The notes beneath the pieces are model-generated. The model was not told the origin of the DNA. It made no database searches and was given only the letters and a program-made list of their open reading frames with translations. A DNA stretch of 64,000 nucleotides from positions 1 through 64,000 of the forward strand of contig CALXXF010000002.1 of NCBI GenBank assembly GCA_944392615.1, read 5' to 3'. The stretch comes from an uncultured Clostridia bacterium (lineage in GTDB: Bacteria > Bacillota > Clostridia > Oscillospirales > CAG-272). Position numbers and translations under genes: made by a program. How positions within the stretch are numbered: the stretch's first letter is position 1; every line of letters begins with the position of its first letter. This document shows, one piece after another, positions 1-7,488 of this stretch.

Positions 1-76
1 AATTTGAATTGAACCGCCGTATGCCGAACGGCACGTACGGTGGTGTGAGAGGTGGATTGATTTCTACCTACTCGAT
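1..76 (+). mobile_element. 3' end of a group II intron (domains V and VI)
   Basis: Bases 10-43 fold into a domain V-like hairpin. A CCGCCGTA/TACGGTGG lower stem leads to a two-base CG bulge on the 3' side, then a TGCC/GGCA upper stem closed by a GAAC loop. The next bases, GTGTGAGAGG, and the AGGTGGA/TCTACCT helix with the CTACTCGAT ending match the usual domain VI and 3' splice end of bacterial group II introns. The probable intron end is base 76, ending in AT as these introns do. The intron-encoded reverse transcriptase would lie to the left, outside the window. The call rests on recognised sequence and foldable structure, not on a database search. Confidence 0.8.
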
Positions 77-77
77 T

Positions 78-164
78 ACCTCTATACAAAAAATAGCAGA
101 AGATGAAAAATGGTATAAAAGCTGGTGTTTATGTGGTAACGGTGAAATTCAGGGTATTGTATAA
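78..164 (+). other. Possible 3' exon tail downstream of the intron
   Basis: Directly after the presumed 3' splice site one frame stays open for about 28 codons and ends in TAA at 162-164. Its tail contains Trp and Cys residues (KWYKSWCLCGNGE). It could be the end of a gene interrupted by the intron, or chance. No family is recognised. Bases 165-302 hold nothing else that I can identify. Confidence 0.2.
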
Positions 165-302
165 TGAACGCAGATTTAAAGAAATGAGTAAAATTCAGAT
201 TAAAAGCTATTGAAAGTAATCATGAAACGCAGGGCACGAAACGACGCAGAACAGGTTTTAAATAAGTGATATTATAAAATTATAAGATCGTAAGTGATGA
301 AG

Positions 303-332
303 AAAAGGCTCCCGCAAAAGCGGGAGCCTTTT
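303..332 (-). terminator. Rho-independent terminator of the solute-binding protein gene
   Basis: Thirteen-base arms AAAAGGCTCCCGC and GCGGGAGCCTTTT around an AAAA loop. The hairpin is flanked by A and T tracts, so it can work in both directions. It lies 24 bases beyond the stop codon at 357. Confidence 0.85.
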
Positions 333-356
333 GAATATCAACCATGAGAACAGTTA

Positions 357-1931
357 TCAGAGTTCTCCGGCAACTTCAAGCTTTTCAAGCAGATCTTCAA
401 GCTTTGATGTGAAGGTTCTGTTCTGAGCCTGTACGTACCTTGTGAAGCTTCTTACAGTCGTCTCATTGCGGAAGCACTGAACAACGTCAGAAATGCTCCA
501 TGACCATGCTGCGACAAAGTCAGAGTCGAATCCGTCACGGATAAGGTCGATCATAGCGGCAGCTTCGTCATCACGGACAAATCTTCCCTTCATGACGGTG
601 TTATAGAAGACAGGTGTAACGACGGTAGAGCCGTAGAAGCTCATCAGCTCAAGGGCTGCAGCAGCTGCGATGGGGTTGGACGAGTACTTGGAAACACCGA
701 ATATCGTGACAGAGTCATGAACGCCGGTTGAGTAGCCGCCGGTCTTGGCCTGGCTGGCATTGAGCATAGGCGTGGGTATTATAGCGAAGTCTTCCATATC
801 GCTGAGGTAAACGCCCGCCATGTAGATTTTGTTGATTGCAAAAAGGGCATCGCCGTCAGCAAAGATAGGCATCATAAGAGTGCTGTCAGAGTTACCGGCA
901 TTGTAAGTATATGTAGCCTGATACATCTCATTGAGCTTGGATGCAAATTCCGAAGCAGAGGGATTTGTTCCGAGAACTATGCTTATTTCATCGGTTCCGT
1001 CATTGTTTCTAACCTTGTTACTGAACTGAACGTTGCATCCGAATGCCATACCGTCGATAACGTCGCAAAGCTCATAAACTATACCGAACTGGTCGCCTTC
1101 ACTTGCTATGTTGTCGCCGTCGGAACGGTCTGAGTAACCGAGGGCTGCCATTTCAAGCATGGTGTCCATGGTCCATTCTTTAGCGTTTACAATGTTGTAT
1201 ATCGTTCTTCCGCCGTAAGCCGATTTTACAAGTGAATCATAAATCGACGTATTGACGTATGTGCAGTAGAGACCGCCGGTATAACGAAGGGCAACATCTC
1301 CGGTAACCCAGTAGAGCTTGTCGTTATAGGTTATGGAGTTGATGTAATTCGTAGCCCAGTACGATGCCTCGGTGTTTATTATCTTGCTTCCTGTTTTGGG
1401 GTTAACTATCGTATTGAGATCAAGCAGCCAGCCGTTTGCAGCAGCGCCGATATCATAATACTGATATCCGCAGTACACGTCTATTTCGTCAGACTGTATC
1501 TCAAAATACGTTCTTGCAAACTCCTGAAGACCTGAAATGCCCACAGCACCTGCGTCAAAAGGAGAAATGGTTATACCGGTCTTCTCTTTGATAAGGTTGT
1601 TTCTGTTGATGATAGCGTTGTCGACGTCATCGAGAATCACGCCGTCAGCACTGTCATCGATCCATATGGAATCTGCAGTGTATGTTCCGTTTCCGCCTTC
1701 AACATAGAGGAAATAGAGCTCGGTTTCGTTTTCAGGATCAAACAAACCGTTGAGCTGAGAGGGGAAAGAAGCATCAGGGTCGTCATTGCCGTTATCGCCT
1801 GAAGTGACATCGGGATCAGTGGTTGAAGGCTTCTTCGTCGTCGTACTGTCGTCGCCGCACGCGGCAAGCGTAAGCAACACGGACAACAAAAGAAGAGCCA
1901 CAATAACTTTGATAAAAAGTTTTTTTGCCAT
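357..1931 (-). CDS. Extracellular solute-binding lipoprotein (ABC importer type)
   Basis: The 524-residue protein begins with a lipoprotein signal peptide. It has a basic MAKK start, a hydrophobic core at residues 6-22 and the lipobox LTLAAC with the lipidated Cys at 25. An Asp/Thr/Ser-rich spacer to about residue 60 follows, as in membrane-tethered binding proteins. The rest resembles family 1 (sugar-type) solute-binding proteins by general layout, so it probably captures a sugar or oligosaccharide at the cell surface for an ABC importer. No permease or ATPase gene is adjacent, so it would have to serve a transporter encoded elsewhere, perhaps left of the window. AAGGAG lies 7 bases before the ATG, and the gene has its own promoter and terminator. 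The substrate cannot be read from the sequence. Confidence 0.8.
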   Translation of the reverse strand: MAKKLFIKVIVALLLLSVLLTLAACGDDSTTTKKPSTTDPDVTSGDNGNDDPDASFPSQLNGLFDPENETELYFLYVEGGNGTYTADSIWIDDSADGVILDDVDNAIINRNNLIKEKTGITISPFDAGAVGISGLQEFARTYFEIQSDEIDVYCGYQYYDIGAAANGWLLDLNTIVNPKTGSKIINTEASYWATNYINSITYNDKLYWVTGDVALRYTGGLYCTYVNTSIYDSLVKSAYGGRTIYNIVNAKEWTMDTMLEMAALGYSDRSDGDNIASEGDQFGIVYELCDVIDGMAFGCNVQFSNKVRNNDGTDEISIVLGTNPSASEFASKLNEMYQATYTYNAGNSDSTLMMPIFADGDALFAINKIYMAGVYLSDMEDFAIIPTPMLNASQAKTGGYSTGVHDSVTIFGVSKYSSNPIAAAAALELMSFYGSTVVTPVFYNTVMKGRFVRDDEAAAMIDLIRDGFDSDFVAAWSWSISDVVQCFRNETTVRSFTRYVQAQNRTFTSKLEDLLEKLEVAGEL

Positions 1932-1963
1932 TTTCGCGCTCCTTATTAAATTTTTATACGCTA

Positions 1964-1992
1964 ATTATATTACAAAAATGACTGAAAGTCAA
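1964..1992 (-). promoter_or_regulatory. Sigma-A type promoter of the solute-binding lipoprotein gene
   Basis: Read on the minus strand: TTGACT, a 17-base spacer and TATAAT. The -10 box is about 30 bases upstream of the ATG. Confidence 0.75.
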
Positions 1993-2395
1993 TCGTTAAT
2001 TTGAAAATATTATTTGATAATAGATAAATTTTTGATTAACACGGGGAAAATCCTGGCATTTGAGTCAACATGAACGGCATGCGAAAGTACTAATTCATCG
2101 TGTGCCGCGACGTGAGAGTTGATCAAGTAAAAGAAAACAGGCCGACAACAGCGATATTCATGACTGCCTTACAGCCGCAGTTACTGTCGCTGTAAGATCG
2201 GTAATGCAGAAAGATTTTACGATATTGATGCACCAATGTATTTATACAATTAATGGATTTGTGAAGCAGATTTGATGTGTTCACTACATACTGCGCTTTT
2301 ATATTTCTTATAATGTAAAATGAAAAGTCCGGACACGGTTGCATGCTTCATACAACACGTTTCCGGATCTTCTGCTTTTTAACTGCTATGGGAAA
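1993..2395. other. Intergenic region, 400 bases, with a terminator-like hairpin at the right
   Basis: I see no credible gene here. At 2321-2369 an imperfect inverted repeat (TCCGGACACGGTTG with CAACACGTTTCCGGA) is followed on the minus strand by a T-rich tract, so it probably terminates the deacetylase transcript. The short frames in the rest lack ribosome sites. Confidence 0.5.
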
Positions 2396-3769
2396 TCACT
2401 TTGCCACTGTATCCGCGCTTCTGTAAACAGAGTCAGCTGTAATGCCGTCCTCGCTCTTGAATTCCAAAAGTTCGCTTACCGTTACAAGTCTGAATCTTTC
2501 ACAAAGAGCCGATACGAGTTCCTCTGCCGCCTCCGCAGAAGGCGCATGGATATCGTGCATCAGTATTATATCGCCGTTTTCTGCGTTCTTTGCAGTGGAA
2601 ATGACGGCATCCTTAAGTTTTCCGTCGGCATAATCACAGGTGTCAATACTCCAAAGTACAAGAGGATACCCTGTTTTTGCAAACTCGCCGCGGTTTGTGA
2701 GAGTTATTCCGTTCGGCGGTCTCACGAGAGAAGCGCCTATACCTATTTCTTTTCTTATTGCACTGTTTGTCGTCTCTATAGTGAGTTTTATTATGCTCAG
2801 GGGGTTTTTGTCAAATGATTCGTGCAGGTTAGTGTGGTTTCCTATTTCACAGCCTGCATCAAACGCTTTTTTAACCAGTCCGGGATGTTCTGTCACATGA
2901 GCCCCCATTACAAAAAACGTAGCTTTCGAATTGTTTTTACTGAGAGCTTCTATGATATATTCGGTATACTCAGGGTCAGGTCCGTCATCATATGTCAGTG
3001 CAATCATGGCGTCATCGATGTCAAGTGATAACTTGGTGTCTTCAAGGTCAAGGCAGAACGCTGATGATGTTTTTCCTGCAACCGAGAAGCTGCACACATA
3101 ATCAGAGCAGTCAACGGATGAGCTGTCGGCAGCTTTCATTCCAGATACCTCTGTCAGAAGTGAAGAATTGCTGCCGGGTGTCAGCGAAACAAACACCGGA
3201 AAATAGTCACGGTAGCAAAGTATGCGGGAGCAAAGAGCTTCCGCAGCCGCGTCCGACGTGACATCAGCACAGAACACTGCAAAGGACAGGGTGTCATCAG
3301 ATGAAGATTCGAAGAGAGCGTATGTTGCAAAACCGGAGCTGTCAGCCGAAGAAATCGGCCTGCTTATGCGGGCGGAGTATTCCTCGCTGTTATAAAAAAC
3401 TATGCATTCTCCTCCTGCGGCAAGCGGACTGTAACCGTCAGGCGCGGATATTTTATCGCTGTCTTCTTCTGAATGAATACAGAATACATCAAAATAAGAG
3501 GCTGTGCCGTTCTTCAAAAGCTCTTTGTATTCTCCTGTGTCGCCGCTGAAAACCTTTACGTCTGAGGAGATATCTGCCAATGAGGACATACTGTTTCCTG
3601 ACGAGTTCCCGGACAATTTACCGGCGGCGAGCATAATGCATATTATTGCCGATGCGATAACAGCTGCTGACAAAAGGATGACAGCTATTACTGCCTGTTT
3701 TGAGTATGATGAAATATTATCGCCTCCGATCCGGCTCACCATGCGAGCCTGTACATCCGAGTCTATCAT
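2396..3769 (-). CDS. Membrane-anchored polysaccharide deacetylase (NodB domain)
   Basis: This 457-residue protein has a short cytoplasmic N-terminus and one membrane segment at about 26-50. A Ser/Asp-rich extracellular region of some 190 residues follows, then a C-terminal NodB carbohydrate esterase 4 domain from about 250. Catalytic motifs are visible: TYDDGPD at 259-265 (general base and metal Asp), the metal-binding His pair in NHTNLH (312 and 316), RPPNG at 350-354, WSID near 373 and the LMHDIH segment near 403. The family removes N- or O-acetyl groups from peptidoglycan or other surface glycans; the exact substrate is unknown. The central region (about 85-235) is not recognised. The gene lies 37 bases after cca on the same strand, so both probably share one transcript. 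Confidence 0.85.
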   Translation of the reverse strand: MIDSDVQARMVSRIGGDNISSYSKQAVIAVILLSAAVIASAIICIMLAAGKLSGNSSGNSMSSLADISSDVKVFSGDTGEYKELLKNGTASYFDVFCIHSEEDSDKISAPDGYSPLAAGGECIVFYNSEEYSARISRPISSADSSGFATYALFESSSDDTLSFAVFCADVTSDAAAEALCSRILCYRDYFPVFVSLTPGSNSSLLTEVSGMKAADSSSVDCSDYVCSFSVAGKTSSAFCLDLEDTKLSLDIDDAMIALTYDDGPDPEYTEYIIEALSKNNSKATFFVMGAHVTEHPGLVKKAFDAGCEIGNHTNLHESFDKNPLSIIKLTIETTNSAIRKEIGIGASLVRPPNGITLTNRGEFAKTGYPLVLWSIDTCDYADGKLKDAVISTAKNAENGDIILMHDIHAPSAEAAEELVSALCERFRLVTVSELLEFKSEDGITADSVYRSADTVAK

Positions 3770-3806
3770 ATATCTTACCGGAATTCAATAGCTTTAGGGT
3801 TTATTT

Positions 3807-5417
3807 TTATTTATTGTTGTCGACATATTGCGACAGTGCATAAAGTTTATCCAGAATGCGTCTGATATATCCGCAAAGATGTACCTTGTCATTGGGTACT
3901 CTTCCGTCAATCACAGCATTAAGCAGAAGCTCAAGGATTACCGACACATATTTTCCCCCGTCGGCGGTACTGTTATGCTTCACTTTGCAGTCATGAGACG
4001 ATATCAACACATTTTCGCGATATACTCTTGCTGCGTCAAGTATATCGTTTCCGTTTACGGAAAGTCCGGATACCGAAAAGCACTCGCATTTTATGAGTAT
4101 ATCTTCAATTTCATCGAGCACATGAAGGTACAGCTCGTCTTCATCCATTCGGCCTTTAATGTTTTTAAAATCAGGATCATTCACCGGAAATGCAGTCATG
4201 TCATTACATTTCCTGATTTTATCTTCGAGTGTTGCCACATATGCACGATTCTCGGCAATGCGCAGTAAGGCTATGTCTGAAAGAAGCTCAGGGCCATATA
4301 CCGACAACGCCTTTTTTATACAGCGACGGTCGCCTGAAAAATGAATATCTGCGTTTTTCAAAATACTCAGTGTGCGTGCTACTGTTTTACCGTCCGCCTT
4401 CAGCAAACGGAGCGCCTGTTTTGCGCGTTGTTGCGCAGCGTCTGGCACTTGGTCCTGTGTATCGCATTCCGGGTCCTGCCTCGCGAGTGCGGCAAGTCTG
4501 ATAGAAAAATCAGGGGGACACAAAGATGCAGCTACAACTGATCTATAAAACCCGGAATAAACGTCATTTCTTTCATAAGGTCCGTTGTATTTTTCATAAA
4601 GGGTCGCATCTGACTCGTCTGTCGTACAATTCCCGACGTTTTCTGCCGGAAAGATCTGAGGCAGCACAAGCGAAAAGACATTACTGTATTGCAGAAGTGT
4701 TTCTTTAGTATATTGCGATACAAGTATCTTTTTGAATTCTGAATAAATACGCTCATATGATATATTTTTAAGCAGAGGAGAACAGTCAAGCATCGCTTTT
4801 TGCGTGTCCGCTTCTATCTCAAAACCAAGCGTCGCCGAAAAACGAAGGCATCTCAGAATGCGCAGGGCGTCTTCTCTGAATCGTTTGTGCGCGTTTCCTA
4901 TAGAGCGGATGATACCGTTTTCAATGTCCTCTATACCGTTATACAAATCGAGCAGCCCTTCGTCCTGATTGTAGCAGAGTGCGTTTATTGTGAAGTCCCG
5001 TCGGCTGAGGTCATCCTCTATCCTGTTTGAAAAAATTACCGAGTCAGGATGCCTGCAGTCGCTGTATGAAGCTTCGCTGCGAAATGTCGTTATTTCAGCG
5101 TGAACAGAACTGAATATTGCAGTTACCGTACCATGTTTAATCCCTGTGGGCTTTACATTTTGAAAAATGCTCATCACGTCTTCCGGAAGTGCATTTGTGG
5201 TTATATCAAAGTCAAATGGCTTTTTGCCCATCACAAGGTCGCGAATACATCCTCCGACAAGATATGCCTTGAAGCCGTTTTCTTTAAGAAGTCTCACAGC
5301 TCCAAGTATTTCATCCGGAAAATCATCGGCGCTTATACGTCGTATTTTATTCGGCAGTACATCCGAATGTCGGTCGGGAAGTGCCTCTTCAATCGTTTTG
5401 TCTTTGTTTTTTTTCAT
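3807..5417 (-). CDS. cca: CCA tRNA nucleotidyltransferase / poly(A) polymerase family
   Basis: The class II nucleotidyltransferase head is clear. LVGGCIRD at 53-60 is the nucleotide-binding loop, and the two metal-binding Asp lie in DFD at 69-71. The RRDFTINAL segment and an all-helical neck and body with the LRCLRF motif follow. Enzymes of this type build or repair the 3' CCA end of tRNA. At 536 residues the protein is longer than the common 400-460; the extra length is in a C-terminal half that I cannot assign to a known HD domain. It has its own promoter, and the deacetylase gene follows 37 bases downstream. Whether it adds CCA or is a poly(A) polymerase cannot be told from sequence alone. 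Confidence 0.88.
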   Translation of the reverse strand: MKKNKDKTIEEALPDRHSDVLPNKIRRISADDFPDEILGAVRLLKENGFKAYLVGGCIRDLVMGKKPFDFDITTNALPEDVMSIFQNVKPTGIKHGTVTAIFSSVHAEITTFRSEASYSDCRHPDSVIFSNRIEDDLSRRDFTINALCYNQDEGLLDLYNGIEDIENGIIRSIGNAHKRFREDALRILRCLRFSATLGFEIEADTQKAMLDCSPLLKNISYERIYSEFKKILVSQYTKETLLQYSNVFSLVLPQIFPAENVGNCTTDESDATLYEKYNGPYERNDVYSGFYRSVVAASLCPPDFSIRLAALARQDPECDTQDQVPDAAQQRAKQALRLLKADGKTVARTLSILKNADIHFSGDRRCIKKALSVYGPELLSDIALLRIAENRAYVATLEDKIRKCNDMTAFPVNDPDFKNIKGRMDEDELYLHVLDEIEDILIKCECFSVSGLSVNGNDILDAARVYRENVLISSHDCKVKHNSTADGGKYVSVILELLLNAVIDGRVPNDKVHLCGYIRRILDKLYALSQYVDNNK

Positions 5418-5546
5418 CCCGATATACCTATCCTGTTATTTCTGAAATCTGCAGATTTTCAGGTTCTTAATACCCGAAAATCTACGGCATTCCGGAAACT
5501 TTCTTTTTTAAATCTAAGACAGAAAAAGAATGTGACGCCGCTTGCA

Positions 5547-5575
5547 ATTATACCACATAGTGTCATATTTAACAA
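5547..5575 (-). promoter_or_regulatory. Promoter of the cca-deacetylase unit
   Basis: Minus strand TTGTTA, 17 bases, TATAAT. The -10 box lies about 130 bases before the cca start, which implies a moderately long leader. Confidence 0.6.
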
Positions 5576-5657
5576 TAGTCCGCCCCGAATATTACGCCCG
5601 GAATGTGGCAAAAGATATCCCCGCACTTTAGTTCTGCCATTACATATCAAAAAGCTA

Positions 5658-5686
5658 TTGAAAAAAAGTCAAAAATATGATATCAT
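5658..5686 (+). promoter_or_regulatory. Promoter of the C_GCAxxG_C_C family gene
   Basis: TTGAAA, 17-base spacer, TATCAT on the plus strand. Transcription would start near 5693, about 80 bases before the chosen ATG. Confidence 0.65.
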
Positions 5687-5770
5687 CGTTACAGCGGATG
5701 TTTCGTCGTAATTATTTGGTTTGCAATGGCTGTCGAGGTACGGATGCTGCGAGAAAGGTGTGTTTCAGCT

Positions 5771-6244
5771 ATGAAGAGAAGAGAAAAAGCAAGGGAATTG
5801 TTTCTATCCGGGTATAACTGTTCTCAGTCTGTGCTCGGCGCTTTCTGCGATGTTATGGGAATGGATTTCAGTACGTGCATGAGGCTTGCCTCTCCGTTCG
5901 GAGGAGGCGTTGCGCGTATGCGTCACATATGCGGTACTGTATCTGCGTCCCTTATGGTCATTGGTATCACACGCGGATATGAAGAGCATGACGCAAGAAC
6001 AAAGTCGGAACACTACGCTTTTGTACAGGAATTTGCAAAAAAATTTCAAGAGCGCAACGGCTCTATAATATGCCGAGAACTTCTTGACCTGCGTTGCAAG
6101 GCGGGAAAAATCGACAACGGTTCATCCCCTAACGCAAACGAAAGAAGCGAGGAATATTACAGAGTGCGTCCGTGCCTTTCAATAATTGAAGATGCAGTTG
6201 ACCTTCTGTGCGGGTATCTTTCAATTGACGACGAGATCTCATGA
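5771..6244 (+). CDS. C_GCAxxG_C_C family protein
   Basis: The 157-residue protein has the layout of the Cys-rich C_GCAxxG_C_C family. It shows a YNCSQSVL Cys near the N-terminus, a glycine-rich FGGGVARMRHICG segment that replaces the eponymous motif with some drift, and later Cys residues in the ICRELL and RPCLSII segments. Members are thought to bind metal or a redox cofactor and often sit beside redox or transport genes, but their biochemical role is not established. A longer frame opens at 5726. I prefer the ATG at 5771 because homology starts there and an AAAGGTG sequence lies upstream. The gene is monocistronic, with its own promoter and a strong terminator. Confidence 0.8.
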   Translation: MKRREKARELFLSGYNCSQSVLGAFCDVMGMDFSTCMRLASPFGGGVARMRHICGTVSASLMVIGITRGYEEHDARTKSEHYAFVQEFAKKFQERNGSIICRELLDLRCKAGKIDNGSSPNANERSEEYYRVRPCLSIIEDAVDLLCGYLSIDDEIS

Positions 6245-6273
6245 TATTGCTCCTACACTCTGATTTATAGTTC

Positions 6274-6310
6274 AAACGGCGTTGCAGTCTTCGATTGCAA
6301 CGCCGTTTTT
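6274..6310 (+). terminator. Terminator of the C_GCAxxG_C_C family gene
   Basis: AAACGGCGTTGCA pairs perfectly with TGCAACGCCGTTT across a nine-base loop, followed by a T-run, 30 bases after the stop codon. Confidence 0.9.
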
Positions 6311-6487
6311 CGTATGTAATTCTTATGTAAATGGTGGGAAAAATTGTTCAAAAGCGAAATTTTTCACATGCTGAAAACCTTTTTCCGCGCGCGGCGTCTG
6401 CGAAGCCTGTGGAACCGTACTGCCTCCAATCCTTGGGCTTTTCAATTACCGCCGCTCGGACTCACAGGGCGGGTCGTTTATACGGTT

Positions 6488-6709
6488 TCACTGTTGTTTC
6501 ACTTTTTTGTATTCCAGGATGTCGCCGGGCTGACAATCCAACGCTTCGCACAGTCTTGCAAGGGTTGATATTTTAAGTGCCTTTGCTTTTCCGTTCTTCA
6601 AAACCGAAATGTTAGTGATTGTGATACCGACCTTTTCAGCGAGTTCCGTCACGCTCATTTTTCGTTTTGCTAGCATGACGTCTATATTGAATATTATATC
6701 TCCGTCCAT
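6488..6709 (-). CDS. YozG-type small HTH transcriptional regulator
   Basis: A 73-residue Cro/C1-type helix-turn-helix protein. The helical region MSVTELAEKVGIT, the recognition part ITNISVLKNGKAKA and the ending LARLCEALDCQPGDILEY are typical of the short single-domain regulators paired with DUF2975 proteins. The open frame extends upstream, but an AAAGGTG site lies 9 bases before the ATG at 6709, while the ATG at 6718 directly abuts it. The gene starts about 20 bases after the DUF2975 stop, so the two are cotranscribed. Such regulators often control their own operon; that role is inferred here. Confidence 0.85.
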   Translation of the reverse strand: MDGDIIFNIDVMLAKRKMSVTELAEKVGITITNISVLKNGKAKALKISTLARLCEALDCQPGDILEYKKVKQQ

Positions 6710-6729
6710 CACTTTCATCACCTTTATTA

Positions 6730-7209
6730 TTATATCGTCAAATCGCTTTGGTCCTGAAGCTCGGCTGCCTTTACGACCAGATGAGAAAGAACGGATGCGG
6801 CAACAGATGCTACTATGCCCAGAAAATCTATCAGAAGGGAAACTAATATAATGCCCGGATGATTCATACCTATAAGCCAATAAATCAGATTGCCGGAAAA
6901 GAAGATGCAGGAGAATGAAGCCGCAAGTATTGCTATCCATTTAAGCAGCCTTGCGTTTTCCGTTGAAAATGAGCGGTCGGTACCTATATTTGTCGATATT
7001 TTCCAGAAAAGCACAAGAGCTGCAAAAAACGGAACAGCTGTTGTCCAGATTAAAATCAACCACGGCCACCGGCAATTGCTGAATTCCGGATACTGCTTAA
7101 CAGCGGCGTCTGCCAACATCGGAATTATACCTGCACAAACAATAATACCGCAAATTCCTGTGCCTAAAGTAATCAGTTTTAGCCATTTTGACAATGTTGT
7201 CTGCTTCAT
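6730..7209 (-). CDS. DUF2975 domain membrane protein
   Basis: The 159-residue protein has four predicted membrane segments (about 10-30, 48-68, 90-112 and 120-145). The order and loop pattern are those of DUF2975 proteins, including a soluble stretch with SFSTENARLLKWIA between segments 2 and 3. Family function is unknown. Its regular neighbour is a tiny YozG-like HTH regulator, as here, which suggests a membrane-sensing or stress module. GAGAGGATC precedes the ATG, and a consensus promoter lies 40 bases upstream. Confidence 0.85.
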   Translation of the reverse strand: MKQTTLSKWLKLITLGTGICGIIVCAGIIPMLADAAVKQYPEFSNCRWPWLILIWTTAVPFFAALVLFWKISTNIGTDRSFSTENARLLKWIAILAASFSCIFFSGNLIYWLIGMNHPGIILVSLLIDFLGIVASVAASVLSHLVVKAAELQDQSDLTI

Positions 7210-7247
7210 CGGGTCAGATCCTCTCTTTGTTGTTTTAGTGCACCTTC

Positions 7248-7276
7248 ATTATATCACATTTATTTATGTAAGTCAA
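7248..7276 (-). promoter_or_regulatory. Promoter of the DUF2975-HTH operon
   Basis: Minus strand TTGACT, 17-base spacer, TATAAT. Just upstream, at 7287-7297, lies the short palindrome TCGTA-A-TACGA, a possible operator. Confidence 0.75.
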
Positions 7277-7350
7277 GTAAAATTTGTCGTAATACGATAA
7301 ATTTTTATTTTAACTTATATGAAATGTTGAATAAATATTGAAATTTAAAG

Positions 7351-7387
7351 TTAAAATGGGAGAGGTTTTACGCCTCTCCCATTTTAA
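7351..7387 (-). terminator. Bidirectional terminator downstream of the ABC exporter pair
   Basis: A fifteen-base perfect stem, TTAAAATGGGAGAGG with CCTCTCCCATTTTAA, about 100 bases beyond the exporter stop codon. The A/T ends would terminate transcription on both strands. The bases between it and the stop contain no gene. Confidence 0.88.
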
Positions 7388-7488
7388 CTTACTCTTTGCG
7401 GAATACACTGTCGCTAAAGAAAGTTCCTTTATTCATGAAATTATGCCGGGATGTTTTTGACACACCTGACGGGGTAGGATTCAAATAT

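Larger units (their letters stand above)
5418..5770. other. Divergent intergenic region between cca and the C_GCAxxG_C_C gene
   Basis: This region holds two back-to-back promoters, listed separately, and no gene. The remaining sequence is ordinary AT-rich spacer. Confidence 0.6.

Noticed and set aside
2339-2818. A 159-codon plus-strand frame opposite the polysaccharide deacetylase
   Set aside because: It is antisense to a gene with intact catalytic motifs, Cys- and Tyr-rich, with no start signal.
5100-5711. A 203-codon plus-strand frame opposite the cca start
   Set aside because: It overlaps cca and its promoter, has no ribosome site and no recognisable motif.
6311-6487. Possible gene or RNA between the C_GCAxxG_C_C terminator and the HTH gene
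   Set aside because: Two short overlapping frames exist, but there are no ribosome sites and no foldable element worth naming.
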